A stretch of DNA of 11,027 nucleotides from a bacterium (lineage in GTDB: Bacteria; Eremiobacterota; Eremiobacteria; Baltobacterales; Baltobacteraceae). Shown here piece by piece: positions 6,188-11,027 of the stretch. Each line of letters opens with the position of its first letter. Within the stretch, counting starts at the first letter, position 1. The stretch lies in contig JAJXXM010000181.1 of assembly GCA_021781095.1 (NCBI GenBank), positions 1 to 11,027 on the forward strand, in the 5' to 3' direction. The notes beneath the pieces were generated by a model that was given only the letters and a program-made list of their open reading frames with translations, was not told the DNA's origin and did not search any database. The position numbers and the translations under genes are program-made.

Positions 6188-7137
6188 CGAAGATCGATGC
6201 CGCCTTAGTGCGGGAGATCTACGAACGCCCCTTTCCGGAGCTGGCATTTACGGCGATAACGGCGCACCGCGCCGCGTTCGATCCTGCGGCGATTCAACGT
6301 TCGACGCTGCTCAGCATCAAGACCGGAGGATGCTCCGAGGATTGCGGCTACTGCGCGCAGAGCGCGCGCCGCGAAACGCACGTGCGCCCCGAACCGCTCG
6401 CTCCGATCGACGCGGTCGTCGCGGCGGCGCGCGCGGCGAAGGCGGAGGGTGCAACGCGTTTTTGCATGGGGGCGGCGTGGCGCGGCGTCAAAGACGGCCC
6501 TGCGTTCGAACGCGTGCTCGCGATGGTACGCGAGGTGAGCGCCTTGGGGATGGAGAGCTGCGTGACGTTGGGCGCGTTACAGCCGCATCAGGCGCGGGCG
6601 CTGCGCGATGCCGGCTTGCAATATTATAATCACAATCTCGACACCTCGCGCGAGTATTACCCGCAGGTTGTGTCGACGCACGATTACGACGATCGGTTGG
6701 AGACGCTCGAAGTCGCTCGCGCGGCGGGGCTGAAACTCTGCTGCGGCGGGATCATCGGCATGGGCGAATCTCGCGAAGATCGCATCGCGCTGATTGCAGA
6801 ACTCGCGGCGATGGAGCGCCCGCCGGAATCGGTCCCGGTGAACGTGTTGGTTCCGATCGAAGGGACGCCGCTCGCCGAGCGAGCGACGTTCGATCCGATC
6901 GAGCTCGCGCGAACGGTCGCCACCCTTCGCGTCGTGCTGCCGACCTCGTATATTCGCCTTGCGGCGGGACGCTCCGCGATGAGTGCGGAGCTGCAGGCGC
7001 TCTGTTTTCTGCTCGGAGCAAACTCGGTCTTCGCGGGCGACCGCCTGTTGACGACCGAGAACGCTCCGCTCGATAGCGATGCGGCACTCTTCGCCGCGTT
7101 GGGCCTGCGCGCCGAGAACGGCGCGACTCCGCGCTAG
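6178..7137 (+). CDS. bioB: BioB, biotin synthase
   Basis: BioB is the radical SAM enzyme that inserts sulfur into dethiobiotin, the last step of biotin synthesis. This 319-residue protein has all key residues: the radical SAM cysteines C52, C56 and C59 (GGCSEDCGYCAQS); the [2Fe-2S] ligands C96 (RFCMGAAW), C128 (ESCVTLG) and C188 (LKLCCGG), with R260 (YIRLAAGR); plus YYNHNLDTS at 149-157 and the C-terminal GANSVFAGD. An extra cysteine, C189, replaces the usual Ser after the third ligand. The reading frame is open much further upstream, but the ATG at 6178 gives the normal family length and begins before the family core. It overlaps the stop of the oxidoreductase gene (ATGCAACTAA). No other biotin gene (bioA, bioD, bioF) is in the window. 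Confidence 0.97.
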   Translation: MQLTKIDAALVREIYERPFPELAFTAITAHRAAFDPAAIQRSTLLSIKTGGCSEDCGYCAQSARRETHVRPEPLAPIDAVVAAARAAKAEGATRFCMGAAWRGVKDGPAFERVLAMVREVSALGMESCVTLGALQPHQARALRDAGLQYYNHNLDTSREYYPQVVSTHDYDDRLETLEVARAAGLKLCCGGIIGMGESREDRIALIAELAAMERPPESVPVNVLVPIEGTPLAERATFDPIELARTVATLRVVLPTSYIRLAAGRSAMSAELQALCFLLGANSVFAGDRLLTTENAPLDSDAALFAALGLRAENGATPR

Positions 7138-7880
7138 CGCGTCGCGTCGCGAGCGCGGCGAGCGCGCTCTATAAACGCCCACGCCTGAGGCATCTGCGGC
7201 ATCGCGGCGGCAACGTTCGCGCGGTTCGTCTCGTCGGCGTAGAGGCTCGCGAGAGAGCGCTCCATCGCGGGGTCGTTTTGCGTGAATGCAGCAACGAGGC
7301 GATCCCATCGTTCGAGCAGGGCCTGCGCCCGCTCCGATGCCGGCTCGCTATCTTCGGCGGCGGCAATGTCGGAGAAGAGCGTATTCCACGCCGCCGATAT
7401 CTGCGCTTGTTCGGCGTCTCCAAACGCGCGTTCGCCGAGCGTGCGGAGTTGTTCGGGCGTGAAATGTTTTTTGAAATCGATCTGATTCATCGTGAGCGTT
7501 CCTCGTATAGCGCGAACGAACGGCTCGCCTCGAAGCGCGGGTGCGAGGCGTACGCTCTCTCGAGCGAGACGCATCGCCTCGACGATCTTTTCGATTCCCT
7601 CGCGACGTTCTTCGAGCAACGCGATTTGTGCGTCGAGCGCGCGACCGATATCGAAACGTTCGTCGTCGAGCATGCGACCGATCGTCGTGAGGTCGAAGCC
7701 GAACGCCTTGAGGGTGACGATCTGCTGCAGCCGCATCAACTCGCGCTCGCCGTACAGGCGATACCGGGCATCGCTGCGTCCGTCCGGGCGAAGCAATCCG
7801 ATGCGGTCGTAGTGGTGGAGCGTCCGCACCGTTATTCCGGTAAGTCGCGCGAAGGCTCCAATGCGATATCGTTCGTTCAT
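7134..7880 (-). CDS. MerR family transcription regulator with TipAS-like ligand domain
   Basis: A 248-residue regulator. Residues 1-70 are a MerR winged helix (YRIGAFARLTGITVRTLHHYDRIGLLRP, then RYRLYGERELMRLQQI), followed by the long dimer coiled coil (about 75-112) and a C-terminal TipAS-like domain from about 132 (MNQIDFKKHFTPEQ...). TipAS domains bind thiopeptides and other hydrophobic drugs; the protein activates its targets by twisting a promoter with a long spacer. This copy has no cysteine at all, so the covalent thiopeptide capture known for S. lividans TipA cannot occur. An in-frame ATG at 7922 lies inside the inferred promoter spacer, so the ATG at 7880 is chosen. Its TAG stop shares a CTAG with the bioB stop on the other strand. 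It is divergent from the two methyltransferase genes, which may be its targets. Confidence 0.93.
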   Translation of the reverse strand: MNERYRIGAFARLTGITVRTLHHYDRIGLLRPDGRSDARYRLYGERELMRLQQIVTLKAFGFDLTTIGRMLDDERFDIGRALDAQIALLEERREGIEKIVEAMRLARESVRLAPALRGEPFVRAIRGTLTMNQIDFKKHFTPEQLRTLGERAFGDAEQAQISAAWNTLFSDIAAAEDSEPASERAQALLERWDRLVAAFTQNDPAMERSLASLYADETNRANVAAAMPQMPQAWAFIERARRARDATR

Positions 7881-7910
7881 AGTTGTATGCGGGCCATGCG
7901 GCCCTCCGAG

Positions 7911-7941
7911 ACTCTGCAGCATGACGTAAGGTGAGAGTCAA
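7911..7941 (-). promoter_or_regulatory. MerR-type promoter/operator of the regulator gene
   Basis: On the minus strand TTGACT (7936-7941) and CAGAGT (7911-7916) are separated by 19 bases, the over-long spacing of MerR-controlled promoters. The spacer contains TCACCTTACGTCATG, similar in my memory to TipA-type operators with a TCACGTNACGT core. Six-base inverted arms GACTCT/AGAGTC (7910-7915 and 7934-7939) bracket it. The start at about 7904 leaves a leader of some 24 bases before ATG 7880. Autoregulation is therefore likely. Confidence 0.6.
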
Positions 7942-7980
7942 GTTCCGGGAGGCCCCGAGGTATTCTTTTTCGCTCCGCCA

Positions 7981-8733
7981 ATGGCAGAGGCGATGATCGA
8001 TCCTACCCAACGCTTCTCCGAACGCGCCGCGGATTACGTCCTCGGCCGCCCGTCCTATCCGCCCGAAGCGATCGACGCGCTTTTCGAAGGCTTCGGAGAT
8101 CCGCGAACGCTTCGCGTCGCCGATCTCGGCGCGGGAACGGGCATCTCCTCACGCTTGCTCGCCGCGCGTGCCGGATCGACCGTGGCGATCGAACCGAATG
8201 CTGCGATGCGCGCGAGTGCGGAACCATTCCCGCGCTTGGAGTGGCGCGACGCGCGTGCGGAGGCGACCGGGCTTCCCGATTCGTCGTGCGATCTCGTCAC
8301 CGCCTTTCAGGCATTTCATTGGTTCGACGCTCCGTCAGCCCTTACCGAGATCGGTCGCATCTTGCGCCCCGGCGGTCGCGCTGCGCTGCTCTATAACGAG
8401 CGCGACGAACGCGATCCCTTTACCGCCGCGTACGGCGACCTCGTTCGCGCTTTTGCAACCGATGAAAGCGAGGCGCGGCGCGCCGACGGGCGCATTGCGT
8501 TTCTCACCTATACGGGTTGGAAGAAAGTGCGGTTTGCGCCGTATCCGAACGTGCAGCGGCTCGATCGCGCCGGGCTCTTCGCGAGAGCCGGCAGCACGTC
8601 GTACCTTCCGCACGAAGGCGAAGCCGCTCGACGACTGGAGGACGAACTCGGAGTGCTCTTCGAACGCTTTGCGAGCGACGGATACGTGACGATGACCATG
8701 CAGTGCTCGGTGACGCTCGCCGAGACGCCATGA
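7981..8733 (+). CDS. Class I SAM-dependent methyltransferase
   Basis: A 250-residue cytoplasmic methyltransferase of the Methyltransf_11 type. The start RFSERAADYVLGRPSYPPEAI is typical of a common subgroup, followed by SAM motif I VADLGAGTGI (46-55), the ribose-binding acidic residue E71 (VAIEPN), DARAEATGLP (90-99, the adenine-contact strand) and SCDLVTAFQAFHWFD (102-116). The C-terminal third is the usual variable lid. The methyl acceptor is unknown. Translation may start at ATG 7981 or ATG 7993; the second has AGAGG just upstream but very close. A possible -10 box TATTCT at 7961-7966 would make the message nearly leaderless. The stop overlaps the next start in ATGA. The gene is divergent from the MerR regulator. 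Confidence 0.9.
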   Translation: MAEAMIDPTQRFSERAADYVLGRPSYPPEAIDALFEGFGDPRTLRVADLGAGTGISSRLLAARAGSTVAIEPNAAMRASAEPFPRLEWRDARAEATGLPDSSCDLVTAFQAFHWFDAPSALTEIGRILRPGGRAALLYNERDERDPFTAAYGDLVRAFATDESEARRADGRIAFLTYTGWKKVRFAPYPNVQRLDRAGLFARAGSTSYLPHEGEAARRLEDELGVLFERFASDGYVTMTMQCSVTLAETP

Positions 8734-9515
8734 GCGACGTTACGGATTTCTCTGCGGGTGCCGCCGGCGATGCCGACGCGCAAATTCGTTATCTCGACGG
8801 CGTCGCGCGCCTCGGCGCGCAAGCAAAAGAGGCGACCTTCGTCATGCAAGGTATCGAAGCGAAGGCACGCGTTCTCGACTGCGGTTGTGGGGTCGGCGAC
8901 GACGTTCGCGCGATCGCCGCGCGCGTCGGCGAAGGCGGCGAGGCGATCGGCATCGATACGAACGACGCTTTGATCGCGGCGGCGATCGCGCGCGGCGTCC
9001 CCGCGAACGCCCGCTTTCTTATCGGCAGCGCCGAGGCGTTGCCGTTTCCGGAGCGCTCGTTCGATGCCGTACGCGCGGAGCGTTTGCTCCAGCACCTGCT
9101 CGATCCGCAACGTGCGGCGAACGAGATGTATCGCGTGTTGCGACCGGGCGGATCGTTGTTGGCGATCGATCAAGACTGGCAGAGTATCATCGTCGCGGGT
9201 GCCGACCGGAGCACCACGAGGACGATCGTCGACGCATTCGTCGATTCGCTCGCCGACGGCTGGGCGGGGCGCCGACACCGCGAGCATTTTGTGTCGGCCG
9301 GATTCACGCAGATCGAATCGCGCCCGTTCGTCACCTCGCTCTCGTTCGCGCATGCTTACGCGTTCGTACTGGAATCCGCGGTCGCCGCGGCGATTCGCGC
9401 CGGAGCACTCGAACGGGAAGAGGCGGATGCCTGGGTGCGTGGGTTGCTCGCCGCCGATGCCCGCGGGACGTTTTACTATGCGGTGACGGTCTTTCTCACG
9501 ATCGCCGTGCGTTGA
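8730..9515 (+). CDS. Class I SAM-dependent methyltransferase, second of a tandem pair
   Basis: A 261-residue methyltransferase. SAM motif I is VLDCGCGVGDD (48-58), the ribose-binding acid is D76 (AIGIDTN), the motif II region is GSAEALPFPERSFDAV (99-114) and the following strand is RVLRPGGSLLAIDQD (135-149). It resembles UbiE/Coq5-type enzymes in this core, but the helical C-terminal part (from about 160) differs and gives no substrate hint. The start is set by the ATGA overlap with the previous gene; the frame is open further upstream, but that would run through the previous gene. The two methyltransferases differ in sequence, so they are not a recent duplication. Confidence 0.9.
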   Translation: MSDVTDFSAGAAGDADAQIRYLDGVARLGAQAKEATFVMQGIEAKARVLDCGCGVGDDVRAIAARVGEGGEAIGIDTNDALIAAAIARGVPANARFLIGSAEALPFPERSFDAVRAERLLQHLLDPQRAANEMYRVLRPGGSLLAIDQDWQSIIVAGADRSTTRTIVDAFVDSLADGWAGRRHREHFVSAGFTQIESRPFVTSLSFAHAYAFVLESAVAAAIRAGALEREEADAWVRGLLAADARGTFYYAVTVFLTIAVR

Positions 9516-9563
9516 CGGCGCGCGCGAGAGGATTGCGCGCGTGCCGACGTTAACGGTGTACGC

Positions 9564-9914
9564 ATGACGTCCCAATATATTCTCGATGCCCACTTCATCG
9601 TCGCCGCGCTGGTGATCATCTGCGCCGTCGTCTTTAGCTGGAATACGATGGGGCGGCGGGTGATGGTCGCGGTGACCGGGTTGCAATTTCTCGTCGGGCT
9701 CGTGGTGGCCGGCGTCTTTCATCCGGCGAGTTCGCTGATCTGGCTGCACCTCACCGGCGCGCTGGCCGCGATGCTCGCCTATATCTTCGCCCGACGGATC
9801 GGCGAGCAGCCGGGTAAGGGAGCGCTCGCTCTCGTGCTCTCGCTGCTCGGACTGGTGCTTGCGCTCGGCACCTTCGCGCTCGGCATGACGCTCGCTCGCG
9901 GTTCGATTTCATGA
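9564..9914 (+). CDS. Conserved-type four-helix membrane protein, function unknown
   Basis: A 116-residue integral membrane protein with four predicted helices at about 8-27, 33-52, 58-77 and 85-107. Helix 1 starts with DAHFIVAAL, and helix 3 follows HPASSLIWLHLTG; the two His residues (H10 and H62) lie near the ends of helices and could be heme or metal ligands, but that is a guess. A positive cluster, ARRIGEQPGKG at 76-86, is probably cytoplasmic. I do not recognise the family. Its TGA overlaps the next ATG as ATGA, so it belongs to the same operon as the GerMN gene. There is no clear ribosome binding site. Confidence 0.7.
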   Translation: MTSQYILDAHFIVAALVIICAVVFSWNTMGRRVMVAVTGLQFLVGLVVAGVFHPASSLIWLHLTGALAAMLAYIFARRIGEQPGKGALALVLSLLGLVLALGTFALGMTLARGSIS

Positions 9915-10471
9915 GCGAGATCCGGCGCAGCGGGCATCGTCCGGCTGCGACGTCGCGTCCGAACTACATCATTCCGATCGTCGTCCTGCTCCTGCTCGCA
10001 ATCGGTGCCGGCTGGTGGCTCACGCGCCCGCACGCAGCGTCGCCCAATACGCTGACGATCTATTACACCGAGATGGACGGCACGACCGTGAAGCCCTGGG
10101 ATGTAACGCTGCGCCCGCGCCCCGCCGGAAGTACGCGCGCGCAATGGGCGCACGATCGCGCGCTCTATGCGGCGCTGCAAGCCGTCGTCGGCCCTCCCGC
10201 CGATATCCGTGCGGTGCGCTTTCCATCGGGTACGCGCGTGAACGACGTCGCGATTCACGGCTCGACGGTAACGGTCGATCTTTCGAAGGAAGTAGAATCG
10301 CAACCCGGCGGCACTTTCGGTGAGAACGCCGAATTTAAAGCACTCGTGTACTCGATGACCGCCTTACCGGGAATCTCGGCGGTACAGATTACCGTCGACG
10401 GGGCACGCCTCCCAACGCTGCCCGGTGGGCACCTCGAACTCGATGAACCGCTCCATCGCACGGATTTCTAG
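9911..10471 (+). CDS. GerMN-domain protein, membrane-anchored
   Basis: A 186-residue protein with a short basic cytoplasmic tail, a single membrane anchor at about 19-37 (YIIPIVVLLLLAIGAGWWL) and one exported GerMN domain at about 47-165. Family signatures are LTIYYTEMDG at the start of the domain, AVRFPSGTRVNDVAIHGSTV (101-120), VTVDLSKE and LVYSMTALPGISAVQITVDG. The end, LPGGHLELDEPLHR, is also usual. GerM-type proteins act at the cell wall: in Bacillus in spore germination and sporulation, but most members are in non-sporing bacteria and often lie beside cell-wall amidase genes. The next gene overlaps its last 29 bases and encodes such a protein. Confidence 0.92.
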   Translation: MSEIRRSGHRPAATSRPNYIIPIVVLLLLAIGAGWWLTRPHAASPNTLTIYYTEMDGTTVKPWDVTLRPRPAGSTRAQWAHDRALYAALQAVVGPPADIRAVRFPSGTRVNDVAIHGSTVTVDLSKEVESQPGGTFGENAEFKALVYSMTALPGISAVQITVDGARLPTLPGGHLELDEPLHRTDF

Positions 10472-11027
10472 CGCGTTTTTCGCGCTCTGCTTCGCGCTGC
10501 TCTGCGTTCCGCGCATGGCGAGCGCGGCGCCGCTCTGGCAATTCGCGGGGCGCACGTTCGCTTTCACGCACGTCGAAAAACGCGATGCCACGCTCCTCGT
10601 GGGTATCGACGATCCGGCGTTGCGCAGGCTCTTTCACGCGCTCGGCGCGATCGTTACGTGGAAACCGGGCGCGCGTTACGTGCTCGTCGCGACCGGCGAA
10701 CCGACGATCGTCAGTTTCGCCATCGGGCACCGCACCTACGATATCGGTCCGCTCGCGGTTCGCTCCACCGTCGCACCGATCGTGCACGACGGTGAAGCCT
10801 ACCTCGATTTCGACGCTCTCGCTCGCGCCTTAGGACTTCGCAAAATTACCGGCGGTGCGGTGACGATTCTGCAGCCGCAGATCACCAGCCTCGACGTGCG
10901 GGATGAAGGCAGCGGCATGCGCGTCATCGCGCGCGGCGCGATTCCCTTGCAGGCACGCCTGGTCCGCGAGAGTGCGCGACAGATGACCTATGCCTTCGTC
11001 GGTCTCGGCACCCGCCTCTTGCACGTG
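10443..11027 (+). CDS. Secreted AMIN-domain protein, probable N-acetylmuramoyl-L-alanine amidase precursor (partial)
   Basis: The frame is open from ATG 10443 to the last base (195 residues, no stop), so the C-terminus is outside the window. Residues 1-28 are a signal peptide (basic MNRSIARIS, hydrophobic AFFALCFALLCV, cleavage after MASA). Residues about 35-145 resemble a copper-amine-oxidase N-terminal-like domain of the kind common in secreted wall enzymes (EAYLDFDALARALGLRK). An AMIN-type domain begins at about 147 (ITSLDVRDEGSGMRVIARG). In relatives this combination precedes an Amidase_3 catalytic domain that cleaves peptidoglycan stems during cell separation. The catalytic part is not visible, so the amidase call is inference. 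The start lies 29 bases inside the GerMN gene. Confidence 0.75.
   Translation, partial: MNRSIARISSAFFALCFALLCVPRMASAAPLWQFAGRTFAFTHVEKRDATLLVGIDDPALRRLFHALGAIVTWKPGARYVLVATGEPTIVSFAIGHRTYDIGPLAVRSTVAPIVHDGEAYLDFDALARALGLRKITGGAVTILQPQITSLDVRDEGSGMRVIARGAIPLQARLVRESARQMTYAFVGLGTRLLHV

Noticed and set aside
9517..9545. GC-rich hairpin between the second methyltransferase and the next gene
   Set aside because: GGCGCGCGC and GCGCGCGTGCC can pair only with a bulge, and no T-run follows, so it cannot be called an intrinsic terminator; alternating GC runs are common here.
8508..9749. Minus-strand open frame of 413 codons across the methyltransferases
   Set aside because: Its translation is of the low-complexity Arg/Asp type expected from the complement of high-GC coding sequence, and it opposes two clear methyltransferases and the next gene.
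1..11027. CRISPR arrays, tRNA genes, rRNA or insertion sequences
   Set aside because: No regularly spaced direct repeats, tRNA cloverleaf (other than the tmRNA ends), rRNA segment or transposase was recognised on either strand.

Overview
The window is GC-rich bacterial chromosome of ordinary gene density, with one short stretch of different composition just after the tmRNA gene. Codon style, a diderm-compatible cell-wall cluster (GerMN protein plus a secreted AMIN-type protein) and the absence of close matches I can recall suggest a little-studied GC-rich phylum. Candidatus Eremiobacterota/Vulcanimicrobiota is my guess from general style only; no marker in the window proves it.

Layout. 1-141: C-terminal end of a membrane protein, probably DedA family. 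156-2530: uvrC (nucleotide excision repair) and a small phage-holin-IV-type membrane protein. 2574-2928: a tmRNA gene (ssrA), one-piece, with encoded tag ATAITANNNYALAA and CCA, a TATACT -10 box upstream and a strong terminator at 2936-2960. 2961-4090: a short lower-GC accessory segment holding a 70-codon unknown ORF and a uracil-DNA-glycosylase-superfamily-like protein three bases downstream of it. The tmRNA 3' end is a classic integration site, so this looks like cargo left by an insertion, although no integrase or repeated att site is in view.

4180-5543: an aldo/keto reductase and a DUF190 protein with its own likely promoter. 5597-7137: a flavodoxin-fold NAD(P)H/quinone reductase whose 3' end overlaps bioB by 10 bases. 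7134-7880 (minus strand): a MerR/TipA-like regulator convergent with bioB, the two genes sharing a CTAG at their stop codons, with a MerR-type long-spacer promoter. Divergent from it, 7981-9515 holds two tandem class I SAM methyltransferases joined by ATGA. 9564-11027: a four-helix membrane protein, a GerMN lipoprotein-like/membrane-anchored protein and the start of a secreted AMIN-domain protein (probably a cell-wall amidase precursor) that runs off the window; all three overlap or abut as an operon.

Most of the window is conserved housekeeping. The places worth a second look are the glycosylase-like gene pair behind the tmRNA, the non-canonical T-loop of the tmRNA itself, and the TipA-like regulator facing two methyltransferases.
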